A stretch of DNA of 64,000 nt from Paraburkholderia polaris. GTDB taxonomy: Bacteria; Pseudomonadota; Gammaproteobacteria; Burkholderiales; Burkholderiaceae. Below, in pieces: positions 34,509 to 44,380 of the stretch. The first letter of the stretch is position 1. Each line of letters opens with the position of its first letter. Where the stretch lies: contig NZ_JABBGJ010000011.1 of the NCBI RefSeq assembly GCF_012927345.1, forward strand, positions 1 through 64,000, given 5' to 3'. The notes under the pieces are model-generated. The model saw only the letters and a list, made by a program, of their open reading frames with translations. It ran no database searches and was not told the origin of the DNA. The position numbers were made by a program, and so were the translations under genes.

Positions 34509-35734
34509 TGACTGCACGTCATATCGTTTTCGCGGTCGCTCCTGATCTCGTGCTGCTCGATGCATGCGGGCCGCTCGAAGCGTTCTGGCGCGCAGAGTTG
34601 ACCGTAGCCGCAGCGGCCGGCGCCGGTGGCGCCTCTGCCGCTTGTCTCGTCGCAGGCGGATTGGTCGGAGTACGCGGATCTGCTGGATCAGGCGGATCAG
34701 GCGGATCAAGCGGATCAGGCGGATCAGGCGGATCAGGCGGATCAGGCGGATCAGGCGGACCAGGCGAACCAAGCGGAGCAACCGGCTCAAACAGCAAGCC
34801 CGCCGAGCCGATCGCCTATCGCACGACCGTCGCGTCGATCGACGGTGGCGTGCTGCAAACCTTCCCGGGCCTGCCGGTCGTCACGCAACGGCTCGATTCG
34901 CTCGACGACCAGCCGATCGACACGCTGATCGTCCCCGGCGTCCCGATCGACGCACACTGCACGTTGCAGCCAGAACTCGTCGCGTGGATCAGACGCCGTG
35001 CGCCGCAGGCGCGACGCGTGTGCTCGGTCTGCACGGGCGCCTTCTATCTGGCGGCGGCGGGCCTGCTCGACGGCCGCCGCGCGACCACTCATTGGCGCGA
35101 CGCGCCGCATCTCGCGCGCCGCTTTCCCAGCGTCCAGGTCGACGCTGACCCGATCTTCATCCGCGACGTAGGCAACGGTGAAGGCGAGAGCGTCGTCTGG
35201 ACATCGGCGGGCGTGACGGCGGGCATCGATCTGGCGCTGGCGTTGATCGAAGAAGATGTCGGCCACGCGGTCGCGATGCAGGCGGCACGGCGGCTGGTGG
35301 TGTTCATGAAGCGACCCGGCGGCCAGTCGCAATTCAGCGCTGCGCTGGCAGCCCAGGCTTCGGCGGGCGGACCGTTCGAGGCGCTGCATAGCTGGATGGC
35401 GGCTCATTTGCGCGACGATCTGTCGGTCGAGCGGCTGGCCGAGCGCGCGCAGATGAGTCCGCGGACTTTTGCGCGGCGCTACGTCGACGAGGTCGGCCGC
35501 ACGCCGGCTAAAACCGTGTCGGCACTGCGTCTGGAGGCGGCCGCGCGGGTGCTGGCGGAGTCGCGCCGGCCGCTCAAGCGGATTGCGCTCGATTGCGGCT
35601 TCGGCAGCGAGCAGAACTTGCGACGCGCGTTTGTACGGCGCTTCGGCGTGTTGCCGCTCGAGTATCGGGAGCGTTTCGAGTCCGCCGTCGCGCCGCGGCG
35701 CGAGTCGGGTTACGCGGCTACCGAGGCGAGTTGA
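34508..35734 (+). CDS. GlxA-type regulator (DJ-1/PfpI domain plus AraC helix-turn-helix)
   Basis: 408 residues from ATG 34508 (TGATG overlap with the MFS gene). The N-terminal DJ-1/PfpI-like domain (RHIVFAVAPDLVLLDACGPLEAF; elbow RVCSVCTGAFYLAAAGLLDGRRATTHW) is a sensor domain. The C-terminal AraC pair of helix-turn-helix motifs is LSVERLAERAQMSPRTFARRYVDEVG and PLKRIALDCGFGSEQNLRRAF. Unusually, the sensor domain is split near residues 50-95 by a Gly/Ser-rich insert encoded by a 9-bp tandem repeat. It probably regulates the coupled MFS gene. Confidence 0.88.
   Translation: MTARHIVFAVAPDLVLLDACGPLEAFWRAELTVAAAAGAGGASAACLVAGGLVGVRGSAGSGGSGGSSGSGGSGGSGGSGGSGGPGEPSGATGSNSKPAEPIAYRTTVASIDGGVLQTFPGLPVVTQRLDSLDDQPIDTLIVPGVPIDAHCTLQPELVAWIRRRAPQARRVCSVCTGAFYLAAAGLLDGRRATTHWRDAPHLARRFPSVQVDADPIFIRDVGNGEGESVVWTSAGVTAGIDLALALIEEDVGHAVAMQAARRLVVFMKRPGGQSQFSAALAAQASAGGPFEALHSWMAAHLRDDLSVERLAERAQMSPRTFARRYVDEVGRTPAKTVSALRLEAAARVLAESRRPLKRIALDCGFGSEQNLRRAFVRRFGVLPLEYRERFESAVAPRRESGYAATEAS
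34676..34774 (+). repeat. in-frame 9-bp tandem repeat, 11 units, encoding (Gly-Ser-Gly)n
   Basis: Eleven units of GGATCAGGC and close variants (the ends are GGATCTGCT and GAACCAAGC) run inside the regulator's DJ-1-like domain. Copy changes would lengthen or shorten a flexible Gly/Ser loop without breaking the frame. Confidence 0.93.
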
Positions 35735-36050
35735 AGGGGGCGGTTAGCCGGGCGACGGGCAGTAAAGCTAGCAAATCGCATGGACCGGAACGGCGAGTAG
35801 AGTGGCAAATCAAGCAGAGCGATCTGCCGGGTAAGGTGGCGCTCGCGATCTGAGCTGCGACCCGAAGTGGCCGATAGCGACCGATAGCGACCGATAGCGA
35901 CGGAGAGGGTCACTGAGCGAAAGCTCACCGAAAGCATGGTGGCCGTCCAGGCCGAAATTCGGCAAGATAACCCCATCCGACCTGCGACGGCGTCAATATT
36001 GCGCTCGTATAATCGCCTCCTTTAAATGCATCCGTTTGACCGGAGTCAAG
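35735..36050. other. 316-bp intergenic region before the thioesterase gene
   Basis: Contains three perfect direct copies of the 10-mer CCGATAGCGA (35871-35900) and a -10-like TATAAT (36008-36013) reading toward the thioesterase gene, 38 bp before its ATG. No good -35 and no gene are seen. Confidence 0.6.
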
Positions 36051-36557
36051 ATGAGCACCCCTGCCTTAGCGCCGCTGGACCGTTCCGAAACCACCTTCCG
36101 TTTTCTCGCCGAGCCCAGCTCGGTCAACTTCGGCGGCAAGGTGCATGGCGGTGCCTTGATGAAGTGGATCGACGAGACCGCATACGCGTGCTCGGCGGTG
36201 TGGTCGGGGCGCTACTGCGTGACGGTTAGCGTCGGCAACATCCGCTTTCGCCGGCCGATTCTGGTCGGCAACCTGGTCGAACTGCGCGCGCGGGTCGTGG
36301 CGACGGGCCGCACCAGCATGCACATCCACGTGTCGGTGCAGGCGGGCGATCCGAAGGGCGGCGAGCTGCTGCAAACCACGGATTGTCTGGTGGTGATGGT
36401 GGCTGTCAACGAGAACGGCCACCCGGTGCCGGTGCCGGCGTTCGTGCCGGAAACGGACGAACAGAAGCGCCTCGCCAAGTACGCGATGGACGTGAAGGAA
36501 GCGCTCGACGCGATCGTCGAATTGAAGCCGGAAGAAGTGGCGCAGGGAAAGGTTTAA
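36051..36557 (+). CDS. acyl-CoA thioesterase, hot-dog fold (YciA-like)
   Basis: 168 residues from ATG 36051, with GGAG 6 nt upstream; a TTG at 36036 is the only extension. It hydrolyses acyl-CoA to fatty acid and CoA. The hot-dog core has VNFGGKVHGGALMKWIDETAYACSAVWSG, with the HGG and Asp of the active site, then VTVSVGNIRFRRPILVGNLVELRARVVATGRTSMHIHVSV. A helical C-terminus follows. The chain-length preference is unknown. Monocistronic by spacing. Confidence 0.9.
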   Translation: MSTPALAPLDRSETTFRFLAEPSSVNFGGKVHGGALMKWIDETAYACSAVWSGRYCVTVSVGNIRFRRPILVGNLVELRARVVATGRTSMHIHVSVQAGDPKGGELLQTTDCLVVMVAVNENGHPVPVPAFVPETDEQKRLAKYAMDVKEALDAIVELKPEEVAQGKV

Positions 36558-36738
36558 GAAGCGGCGTCTGGTTTTGCGCCGCTCCAGGCGGCATCGGCAC
36601 GCTTTGCGGGTACGTGTCGTTGTCGCTCGTAAGTGTCATGGACAGGCCGCGCGATCATTGCGTCCGCGCGGCCCGCTATTTCAAATCACGTCAGGCAATC
36701 TGCCGAGCCGGCCAACCTCCGGCTGATCCCATCGGCGA

Positions 36739-38139
36739 TCACCCGGCCGAATGCCCGACCATATCCTTCGGCCGCACCCATTCGTCGAACTGCTCTTCGG
36801 TGACATAGCCGAGTGCGAGCGCTGACGCCTTCAGCGTCGTGCCTTCCTTGTGCGCCTTCTTCGCGATCTTTGCGGCCTTGTCGTAGCCGATGTGCGGGTT
36901 GAGCGCCGTCACCAGCATCAGCGATTCGTTGAGCAGCGTATCGATGCGCTCGCGATTCGGCTCGATGCCCACCGCACAGTTGTCGTTGAAGCTGTGCGCG
37001 CCGTCGGCGAGCAGGCGGACCGATTGCAACACGTTGTGCGCGATCATCGGCCGGAACACGTTCAACTCGAAGTTGCCGCTCGCGCCGCCGATATTCACCG
37101 CGACGTCGTTGCCGAACACCTGTGCGCACAGCATGGTCAAGGCTTCGGACTGGGTCGGATTGACCTTGCCCGGCATGATCGAGCTGCCGGGTTCGTTCTC
37201 CGGAATCGACAGTTCGCCCAGCCCGCAACGCGGGCCGCTCGCGAGCCAGCGGATGTCGTTGGCAATCTTGTTCAGGCTCGCCGCCACCGTCTTCAACGCG
37301 CCGTGCGCGAACACCAGCGCATCAGCCCCTGCCATGACTTCGAATTTGTTCGGCGCCGAGACGAACGGCAAGCCGGTCAGCTTGCCGATCGCGGCCGCCA
37401 CCTTGTCCGCGAATTGCGGGTGCGCGTTCAACCCCGTGCCGACCGCGGTGCCGCCCTGCGCGAGTTCATACAGATGCGGCAGCGCCGATTCCACGTGACG
37501 GATGCCGTGATCGAGTTGCGCGACGTAGCCTGAAAACTCCTGACCGAGCGTCAGCGGCGTGGCGTCCTGCAGGTGCGTGCGACCGATCTTGACGATGTCG
37601 GCGAAGGCTTTCGCCTTGCCGTCGAGCGTATCGCGCAGCGTCTTCAGCGCGGGCAGCAGATGCTTGACGATCGCATAGGCGGCGGCCACGTGCATGGCTG
37701 TCGGAAACACGTCGTTCGACGACTGGCCGCGATTCACGTCGTCGTTCGGATGCACCTTGCGCGCTTCGCCGCGCTCGCCGCCGAGCAGCTCGCTCGCGCG
37801 ATTCGCGATCACCTCGTTGAGGTTCATGTTGGTCTGCGTGCCGGAGCCGGTTTGCCAGACCGCGAGCGGAAATTCCTCCGGGTGCTTGCCGTCGATGATC
37901 TCGTCGGCCGCTTGCATGATCGCCTTCGCCTTGTTCCCGTCGAGCACGCCCAGCCCCTCATTGACTTCGGCGGCGGCGCGCTTGATGACGGCCAGCGCGG
38001 TGATCAGTTCGGGCGATTGTTTTTCAGACGAAATGCGGAAATTCTGCAGCGAGCGCTGGGTCTGCGCGCCCCATAGACGAGCGTTCGGTACGGCGATTTC
38101 ACCGAACGTGTCGCGCTCCATTCGTACGTCTTCAGTCAT
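36739..38139 (-). CDS. fumC: class II fumarate hydratase
   Basis: 466 residues, the family length. It interconverts fumarate and malate in the TCA cycle; iron-free class. Signature [13 protein letters not shown] (about 320-332) is intact. So are [25 protein letters not shown] at the N-terminus, [19 protein letters not shown] substrate loop ([20 protein letters not shown]) and [24 protein letters not shown] precedes the ATG. It lies 16 bp after the phospholipase D gene on the same strand and may be its downstream operon partner. Confidence 0.97.
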   Translation of the reverse strand: MTEDVRMERDTFGEIAVPNARLWGAQTQRSLQNFRISSEKQSPELITALAVIKRAAAEVNEGLGVLDGNKAKAIMQAADEIIDGKHPEEFPLAVWQTGSGTQTNMNLNEVIANRASELLGGERGEARKVHPNDDVNRGQSSNDVFPTAMHVAAAYAIVKHLLPALKTLRDTLDGKAKAFADIVKIGRTHLQDATPLTLGQEFSGYVAQLDHGIRHVESALPHLYELAQGGTAVGTGLNAHPQFADKVAAAIGKLTGLPFVSAPNKFEVMAGADALVFAHGALKTVAASLNKIANDIRWLASGPRCGLGELSIPENEPGSSIMPGKVNPTQSEALTMLCAQVFGNDVAVNIGGASGNFELNVFRPMIAHNVLQSVRLLADGAHSFNDNCAVGIEPNRERIDTLLNESLMLVTALNPHIGYDKAAKIAKKAHKEGTTLKASALALGYVTEEQFDEWVRPKDMVGHSAG

Positions 38140-38155
38140 GGTTCAACTCCGCTTT

Positions 38156-39895
38156 TCAAAGTTCTGCGTTGACAGGCAATAGGGAGAATAGACCCGTAAG
38201 CGCGTTCCGGTAGAAACCCGCCTCCGGATCGAAGATATAGGTGCGGCGCGTGCCGTCTTCGACGTCGGTCCAGACGAGCGGCGAGAGGGGCGCGCCGATC
38301 GAGCGCAGATAGGCGAGTTGCGCCGGGTCGGCAAGCGTGACGTGATAGCTGACTTCTGGCGCGATGGCCCGTTCGAAGATCTGCGCGACCTGTTCGGCGA
38401 GCGGCGGACTATGGATGACCAGCGTCTGCTCGGTGTTCAGATTGGCCGAACGCGGATCGAGATTCATCGAACCGATCACCAGAATCTTGCGATCGATGAC
38501 ATAGGTCTTGGCGTGCAGGCTGGCTCGCGAGCGAGATCCGGTGAAACCAGCGCGCGGCACCTTCTGCTGCGGTTTGAATTCATACAACTCCACGCCCTGT
38601 TGCAGCAGCGGCACGCGGAAGGGGTTATAGCCGGCTTGCACGGCCACCGCGTCGGTTGCGGCGAGCGAGTTGGTCAGTACGGCGATGCGGACGCCCCGAT
38701 GCGTCAGTTCGCCGGCCGCCTTGACCCCGGACTCGTGCGGGACGAAGTAGGGCGAAATGATCAGAAAATCTTTCTGTGCGTCGTGCATCAGCTCGGTCAG
38801 GCGCTGCATCGGCGGGCTGACGTAATCCGGCGACGGGTGCACGATTTTCTCCGGCAGATCCGCCTTGAATTCGGCTGGCGCCCACGTCAATCCGAGTTGG
38901 TCCTGAGCAATCTGCGAGGCGAGCGGTGTCGCATTCAGCGGCTTCGCGTTGTACGGATCGGCGTTGGTGCGCCAGTGCTGGCGTAAATCGTCGCGCGTCT
39001 GGTCGAGTACTTTCGCATCGAACTTCTGTTTGTTCAGCACCCGCAGCGGATAGGCGATGCTGCTGTTCCAGTAGTCGTCGAAACTGGCGGAGACGTCGGC
39101 GACGATCGGACCGGCAGCCAGCACGTCGAGGTCGCGGAACTGCAGCGTTTCGCTGGCGCTGAAATATTCGTCGCCGAGGTTGCGGCCGCCGACGATGGCC
39201 AACTGGTTGTCGGTGATCATCGACTTGTTGTGCATGCGGCGCGTGAAATGGCCGATCTGCGTGAACAGGTTCGTGGTGCGTTCGAACACGCCTTCCTGCG
39301 CGCTGCCGAACGGATTGAAGACGCGGATCTCGATGTTGTCGTGCGAGTTCAGACCCGCCATCACCTGGTCGATGTCCTTGAAGTTCAGATCGTCGACCAG
39401 CATGCGCACTTTCACACCATGGTCGGCCGCGTAGAGCGCGGCGCCGAGCAGCAGCTTGCCGGTGGTGTCCTCATTGGCGATGTAGTACTGCATGTCGAGC
39501 GTTTTCGTCGCTGCGCGCGCGAGCGCAATGCGCATCTGCAAGGCGTCGGTGCCGCTCGACAGTACCCGGAAACCGGACTCGTTCGGATGCACGGCTTCGA
39601 GCGGTGCGAGGGCCGTGTGAAGCGGTGTTATTTCAGTGACGGGGAGTGCGTGGGTGACCGGGCGGTCGAATGCGGTGGCGGGAGGCTTGGTGGCGCAAGC
39701 GGTTAAAAATGCCGCTGCGCAGCACAGCAGGAAGAAATGTCTTGTCGTCCCCCAAAGGGACTTCTTCCGGGGCGTGCTGAACGCGCACTCGCGGTGTAGT
39801 GTGGTCTGATTCTGGTTGTGATTTTGATGCCACGACACGCTGTTTCTCCCTTGTTTGCACGCTTCTCGTGACGGCAGCGCGTGTGGCTTGATCAC
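38156..39895 (-). CDS. phospholipase D-family lipoprotein (cardiolipin synthase-like)
   Basis: 579 residues. Both HKD motifs are present: HNKSMITDNQLAIVGGRN (about 240-260) and LHAKTYVIDRKILVIGSMNLDPRS (about 465-490), so the phosphatidyl-transferase or phosphodiesterase centre is complete. A hydrophobic signal with lipobox LTAC (about 55-68) suggests a lipoprotein facing the periplasm. The ~48 residues before it are polar and unlikely, so the real start is probably further in at a non-ATG codon. A role in phospholipid metabolism is inferred. Confidence 0.83.
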   Translation of the reverse strand: MIKPHALPSREACKQGRNSVSWHQNHNQNQTTLHRECAFSTPRKKSLWGTTRHFFLLCCAAAFLTACATKPPATAFDRPVTHALPVTEITPLHTALAPLEAVHPNESGFRVLSSGTDALQMRIALARAATKTLDMQYYIANEDTTGKLLLGAALYAADHGVKVRMLVDDLNFKDIDQVMAGLNSHDNIEIRVFNPFGSAQEGVFERTTNLFTQIGHFTRRMHNKSMITDNQLAIVGGRNLGDEYFSASETLQFRDLDVLAAGPIVADVSASFDDYWNSSIAYPLRVLNKQKFDAKVLDQTRDDLRQHWRTNADPYNAKPLNATPLASQIAQDQLGLTWAPAEFKADLPEKIVHPSPDYVSPPMQRLTELMHDAQKDFLIISPYFVPHESGVKAAGELTHRGVRIAVLTNSLAATDAVAVQAGYNPFRVPLLQQGVELYEFKPQQKVPRAGFTGSRSRASLHAKTYVIDRKILVIGSMNLDPRSANLNTEQTLVIHSPPLAEQVAQIFERAIAPEVSYHVTLADPAQLAYLRSIGAPLSPLVWTDVEDGTRRTYIFDPEAGFYRNALTGLFSLLPVNAEL

Positions 39896-40200
39896 GCTGT
39901 CTAGAGATGCATTCTAAGGGGAATCAGGCCGGTGAGCTTTCGTTCTTCCGGGGGATCGTAACGAGGGATGTCAGCGAGGATTGTGGGCCCGCGTGGCGCA
40001 TTCTATCCGCACGTTAAAGGCGCGCGGATAGATGCCGCTAGTCAAAGCAAAGAGCCTGCGATCCGTGGCGTTCGACGGCTGCTTGATCGTCGCGCGATAA
40101 CCGGACGATCGTCGTTCGATAGCCGCTTGAGCGTCGCTCGACCCGCCTGAGCGTCGCTCAATGGCCGCTCGAGCGACGCCCGATTACCGCTTGATGGTGA
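39896..40200. other. 305-bp intergenic region with GAGCGACGC/GCGTCGCTC repeats
   Basis: Between the phospholipase D gene (start side) and the bile-acid-symporter-family gene (end side). Several degenerate copies of GAGCGTCGCTC-like elements lie in 40100-40185, some in inverted orientation (TGAGCGTCGCTCA is near-palindromic). No gene is supported. Confidence 0.5.
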
Positions 40201-41160
40201 TTACCCGCGTTCGGCGGTCAACGCGCGCTCGCCATCCGGATGCGTAGACCCTTTCGCGGGGCGTCCCGCCCAATAACCCGCGAGCAGCGAGCCGGACAGG
40301 TTATGCCACACCGAAAACAACGCGCCCGGCAACGCCGCGATCGGCGTGAAATACAGCTTGCCGAGCGTGGCCGCGAGTCCCGAGTTCTGCATGCCCACTT
40401 CGATAGCGAGCGTGCGGCAGACGGCTTCGTCGAAGCCGAGCAGACGGCCACCCCAGTAGCCGCCGAGCAAACCGATGCCGTTGTGCAGCACGACACCCAG
40501 CATCACCACGAGGCCCACCGACGCGATGCTCTTCTGCGTGCCACCCACCACCGCGCCGATGATCAGCAGAATCGCAACCATCGAGATCAGCGGCAAAATC
40601 GGCTCGACCTTGCGCACCGCCTTGTTGAACAACTGGTTGACGACGAGGCCGACCACGATCGGCAACGCGACGATCTGCAGGATGCTCATCAGCATGCCGT
40701 GCACGTCGACGGCGATCGATGCGTCCACATAAAGGCGCGTGAGCAGCGGCGTCGCGAACACGCCGACCAGCGTCGACAACGCGCTGATCGTCACCGACAG
40801 CGCCACGTCGCCGCGCGCCAGATAGATCATGACGTTCGACGCCGTGCCGCTTGCCACGCTGCCCACCAGCACCATGCCGGCCGTCAGATCAGGGGGCATG
40901 CGCAGTGCCTTGGCGATGGCCCACGCGGCGAGCGGCATCACGAGGTAATGCAGCACGATGCCGGCGACCACCGGCGCGGGCCGCGTGAAGACGCGCTGGA
41001 AATCGGCCACCGATAGCGTGACGCCCATTGCCAGCATGATGATCGTCAGGAGCGTGGTGACATGCGGCGCAATACTGGTGAACGAGGCGGGCGAGAAGTA
41101 CGCGGCAATCGAAACGAACACGGCCCAGAGCGGAAATAAACGGGTGACGCGGGCAAGCAT
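40201..41160 (-). CDS. bile acid:sodium symporter-family transporter
   Basis: 319 residues from ATG 41160 ([24 protein letters not shown]), with AAGGA upstream; the longer frame adds residues with no membrane character. About ten membrane segments. Family blocks: [45 protein letters not shown] (the sodium-site crossover) and [20 protein letters not shown]. Bacterial members carry sodium-coupled organic anions such as pantoate or keto acids; the substrate is not resolved here. Confidence 0.9.
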   Translation of the reverse strand: MLARVTRLFPLWAVFVSIAAYFSPASFTSIAPHVTTLLTIIMLAMGVTLSVADFQRVFTRPAPVVAGIVLHYLVMPLAAWAIAKALRMPPDLTAGMVLVGSVASGTASNVMIYLARGDVALSVTISALSTLVGVFATPLLTRLYVDASIAVDVHGMLMSILQIVALPIVVGLVVNQLFNKAVRKVEPILPLISMVAILLIIGAVVGGTQKSIASVGLVVMLGVVLHNGIGLLGGYWGGRLLGFDEAVCRTLAIEVGMQNSGLAATLGKLYFTPIAALPGALFSVWHNLSGSLLAGYWAGRPAKGSTHPDGERALTAERG

Positions 41161-41400
41161 GACGGGTGGTCCTTGGTTATGTTTTATAGCGAGAATTGAT
41201 GGTCGGTCGAGCGGCATGCCGCGAAGCGCGATGCATGCTTGGGGTGCCGCTCACGAGGAGCGGCAGGCTCAGGCGGCGGGTGTCGGGCCGTCGGGGCGGC
41301 GCAGGCCTTCGTGAGGAGCGCGAGTGGCGTCACGCGGGTGCGCGCGGTTTTGCCAAAGCACGTATTTTACCGTTCGCGGCACGTTTGCCGGGAAACGATG

Positions 41401-41414
41401 GTTGCACGTGCAAC
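41401..41414. promoter_or_regulatory. perfect 14-bp palindrome in the 41.16-41.59 kb gap
   Basis: GTTGCACGTGCAAC is self-complementary and lies 240 bp upstream of the symporter start. It may be an operator. The rest of the 434-bp gap holds only the MATE-gene terminator. Confidence 0.4.
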
Positions 41415-41477
41415 CAGATGACCTGACAAGGTCGAACCTGGCCGCTGCATCCAACCGCATGCCCGAAAGCGGCCGCA

Positions 41478-41509
41478 CAAAAAAGAAACCCGCGCAGTGC
41501 GCGGGTTGA
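41478..41509 (-). terminator. rho-independent terminator downstream of the MATE gene
   Basis: On the minus strand the stem AACCCGCGC / GCGCGGGTT (loop ACT) is followed by TCTTTTTTG. It lies 85 bp beyond the MATE-family stop. Confidence 0.85.
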
Positions 41510-41594
41510 ACCCTGTCAGAGGAGTGTCTAGAAGACACTGAATCCTAGCGCGTGGGCGGCGCCTCGCCAACCAATCATCTGTGATTTGCTTAGC

Positions 41595-43007
41595 TCATGC
41601 CGATGGAGCAGACGGCGCGCCGGGCGTGACCGGTACGCGCCGCAAACTCAGCTTGTGAAAGCGCAGCGTCATCAGCAGCGCAACGCTTGCGAGGCCGGCC
41701 GCGAGTCCCCACCACAAACCGCGCGCGCCCAGCCCGAAGTGAAAGGCCAGCACGTAACCGGTCGGAAAGCCGATGACCCAATATCCGAACGTCGCGGCGA
41801 TCATCGGCACGCGTGTGTCCTTCAGACCGCGCAGGCAGCCCGAGCCGACCGTCTGCATGCCGTCGACGATCTGGAAAATGGCGGCCACGCCGAGCAGCGA
41901 ACTCGCCAACGTAACCGTGGCGGCGTTGGCCGGGTCGTCGAGATGCAGATACAGGCCCACAATCCAGTGCGGCGCGGCGATCAGTACGATGCCCGACAGC
42001 GTCATGAAGCCGACGCCGAGCGCGAGCGCAACGAAACCGGCGTGGCGCGCGGCGAGCGGCTGGCCGGCGCCGGACCAGTAGCCGACCCGCACGTTGGCCG
42101 CCTGGCCGATCGCGAGCGGCACCATGAAGGCCACCGAGGCGACGTTCAACGCGATCTGATGCGCGGCCAGTTGCGACTCGCCGAGCAGGCCGACCATCAG
42201 GCCGGTAGCGAGGAACAGGGTCGACTCGACGCCGTAGGTGATCGCGACCGGCCAGCCGATGCCGAACAGCTCGCCCATCAACGGCACGTTCGGCCGTGTT
42301 GCGACGACGAAGTGTTTATAGCGTGGCCGCAGATGCAACAAGGCCATCAGCACGAGCGCGCTCAGCCAGACGGTGATCGAGGTGGCCGCCGCCGAACCGA
42401 GAAAGCCGAGGCGGGGCAATCCGTAGACGCCGTGAATCAGCCCGTAATTGAGAAAACCGTTGACGAACACGCTGACGAGCGAGACCCACAGGAGCCGCTT
42501 GGCCGCGCCGATGGCCGGCAGGAACGAGCGCATCAGGCCGACGCCGATCAGGCTGCCGAGCGAGCCCCAGCGCAGCACCGCCGCGTATTCGCCGACATTG
42601 TGCGCAAGCAGCGCGGGTTCGCCGAACGCCAGCAGGATCGGCGTGGCGAACGACAGCAGAAAGAACGCGGGCACCGACAGCAGTACCGACAGCACGAGGC
42701 CGGTCCAGTAGATATGCGGCACGCGGCCTTCGTCCTGCGCGCCGCGCGCATGCGACACGCTCACGCTGACGGAGGTGAGCACGCCCTGCAGCAGCGTGAC
42801 CACGACGAAGAACAGGTTGGCGCCGAGGCCGCCGGCGGCGAGCGCGTCGGGGCCGAGCGAGCCGAGCAGGATCGTGTCGGTGACGCCCATCGCCATTTGC
42901 GACAGTTGCGCGATGGCAAGCGGGGCCGCGAGCCGGGCGGTGTCGGCGGCGTGGCGGGTCAGGGTCGGCGGCCGGGCGGCCACCCGGGTGAAGCCGGATT
43001 GAGTCAT
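41595..43007 (-). CDS. MATE-family multidrug efflux protein
   Basis: 470 residues from ATG 43007 (MTQSGFTRV). The longer frame adds a basic, probably non-coding stretch. Twelve membrane segments form two MATE repeats: PLAIAQLSQMAMGVTDTILLGSLGPDALAAGGLGANLFF at the N-terminus and GQAANVRVGYWSGAGQPLAARHAGFVALALG in the second half, the NorM pattern. It exports cationic drugs or dyes by Na+ or H+ antiport; the actual substrates are unknown. Monocistronic, with a terminator downstream. Confidence 0.9.
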   Translation of the reverse strand: MTQSGFTRVAARPPTLTRHAADTARLAAPLAIAQLSQMAMGVTDTILLGSLGPDALAAGGLGANLFFVVVTLLQGVLTSVSVSVSHARGAQDEGRVPHIYWTGLVLSVLLSVPAFFLLSFATPILLAFGEPALLAHNVGEYAAVLRWGSLGSLIGVGLMRSFLPAIGAAKRLLWVSLVSVFVNGFLNYGLIHGVYGLPRLGFLGSAAATSITVWLSALVLMALLHLRPRYKHFVVATRPNVPLMGELFGIGWPVAITYGVESTLFLATGLMVGLLGESQLAAHQIALNVASVAFMVPLAIGQAANVRVGYWSGAGQPLAARHAGFVALALGVGFMTLSGIVLIAAPHWIVGLYLHLDDPANAATVTLASSLLGVAAIFQIVDGMQTVGSGCLRGLKDTRVPMIAATFGYWVIGFPTGYVLAFHFGLGARGLWWGLAAGLASVALLMTLRFHKLSLRRVPVTPGAPSAPSA

Positions 43008-43346
43008 GGAGCGCTTGGAAGCAGGGGCGACAGCGTGGCGGCGGGCGCAAGCCGAACGGCTCACGGGCGTGCGCGCCGCCGGTGGCGTGATGAAATGCGG
43101 AGGCTCACCGAAAGCGTAGGGCGGCTGTCAGCCGATTGTTTGTCTGTCGAAACTGACAGCTTATTGCTTGGGCGCGGGGATGTCGATGGAGGAGGCACGA
43201 TTTTGGTGCGTGCAGTCCTCCGAGTTTTCGGACTCAACGTCCCGGATGACGAGCCGTTGGCCGTTAGTCTTCGAGTTCTCGGCCGCCAGTCTCCGGTTCA
43301 GCGTTTTTTGGCTGCGAATGTGTCCCGAAACCGGCGACCCCGCGCG
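43008..43346. other. 339-bp gap between the MATE and S4-domain genes
   Basis: It should hold the MATE-gene promoter (minus strand) and the 3' trailer of the S4 gene. No convincing promoter, terminator or small gene is visible. Confidence 0.5.
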
Positions 43347-43565
43347 TCAAGCCTCGTGCACCGCGATTCGCGTATCGCCGAGCAGCACGACCTGACCCGC
43401 GCGGATTTTGCAGGTTTTACGCGTTTCGACCCGGCCATCGACGGTCACCGCGCCGTCCGCGACCATCATTTTTGCCGACCCGCCGCTGTCCGCGAGCCCC
43501 GTTATCTTCAGGAGATTGTGCAGTTCGACGTAGTCGCCGGTCAGTGTGAAATCGAGGTTGGGCAT
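43347..43565 (-). CDS. S4-domain RNA-binding protein (YbcJ-like)
   Basis: 72 residues from ATG 43565, with AAGGTG upstream; the long frame back to 43808 is rejected because its extra residues resemble no protein. The whole product is one S4 domain: DYVELHNLLKITGLADSGGSAKMMVADGAVTVDGRVETRKTCKIRAGQVV. Such stand-alone S4 proteins bind structured RNA, probably rRNA; the exact target is unknown. Confidence 0.88.
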   Translation of the reverse strand: MPNLDFTLTGDYVELHNLLKITGLADSGGSAKMMVADGAVTVDGRVETRKTCKIRAGQVVLLGDTRIAVHEA

Positions 43566-43869
43566 GGCGTTTGCACCTTGAAGCAAAGGGTTCGCATCAT
43601 AAGCCAGAAGCTCGCCCTGAATGAAAGTCCCGTGGTGCCGGGCCTCGCTCAGGCAATTGCAAGCAAATGTTATGCAGTTGTCAGAAAGTGAAACGTTCCG
43701 TAACACTGGTCGTATGTTGAGAACTTCACTCGTAAAGTGCGGGTCTGTAGGAAAGCCTGCTGGATTTTTCTGGCAACGACAAGACCGGGCGAGGCGCGCG
43801 TGAAGCACACATCAAATGCCGCGCCGGATATGACACCCGCGTCACAACAACTTTAGAGAGGATTTAGCC
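43566..43869. other. 304-bp divergent intergenic region
   Basis: Separates the S4 gene and the small exported protein gene, so it holds both promoters. AT content rises around 43660-43740. No consensus promoter pair can be picked with confidence. Confidence 0.5.
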
Positions 43870-44325
43870 ATGACCCAGATTCGTACGCTCCTGATCGGTA
43901 CCGCCCTGACTGCTTTTGCCGCTACCGCTGCGCTCGCGCAGACCGCACAACCGGCCGCCGGTATGAACGGCCAGGCACAGGTCCAGACCCAAGGCGCCGA
44001 TGTCGCGCCCGCAGCACCGGCCGCGCAGGGTGTGCAGCCGGTGACGCCGGCGCCGACGCGTCTGACGGCATCGGGCTCGACCGATCCGCTGGTCCAGAAG
44101 CGCGACGCCAACGCTCAGGCTAATGCCGAATACAAGGCGTCGAAGAAGGCGTCCAAGGCAGAGTTGAAGGAACAGCAAAAGGCCGCCAAGTCACAGTACA
44201 AGGAGCAGGTGCGTGACGCCAAGATCAACCAGAAGGCCGACAAGCAGACCGCCAACAATGAAATGAAGATGAACATGCAAGGCCAGACAGCCGATCAGGA
44301 CGACGGCGCTGACGTGAAGCATTAA
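43870..44325 (+). CDS. small exported Lys/Gln/Ala-rich protein
   Basis: 151 residues. Signal peptide MTQIRTLLIGTALTAFAATAALAQT. The mature part begins with an Ala/Pro/Gln-rich stretch (25-70), then a charged helical region (RDANAQANAEYKASKKASKAELKEQQKAAKSQYKEQVRDAKINQKADKQ, about 77-125) likely to form a long amphipathic helix. A polar tail ends in DDGADVKH. GAGAGGA precedes the ATG. Family not recognised; similar Lys-rich periplasmic proteins occur in Burkholderiales. A terminator follows, so it is monocistronic. Confidence 0.75.
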   Translation: MTQIRTLLIGTALTAFAATAALAQTAQPAAGMNGQAQVQTQGADVAPAAPAAQGVQPVTPAPTRLTASGSTDPLVQKRDANAQANAEYKASKKASKAELKEQQKAAKSQYKEQVRDAKINQKADKQTANNEMKMNMQGQTADQDDGADVKH

Positions 44326-44380
44326 GCCTGAGTTCTGCAGCACCTGACGTGGCGGCCCTCCTCGCCGCCACGCCGAAGAG

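Noticed and set aside
40080..40190. GAGCGTCGCTC-type elements as insertion-sequence ends or an integron site
   Set aside because: Short, degenerate and with no transposase or integrase gene nearby.
41586..43691. 701-residue ORF antisense to the MATE gene
   Set aside because: Covers the MATE gene and the S4 gene start; composition is Arg/Gln/His-rich and it has no ribosome site or family motif.
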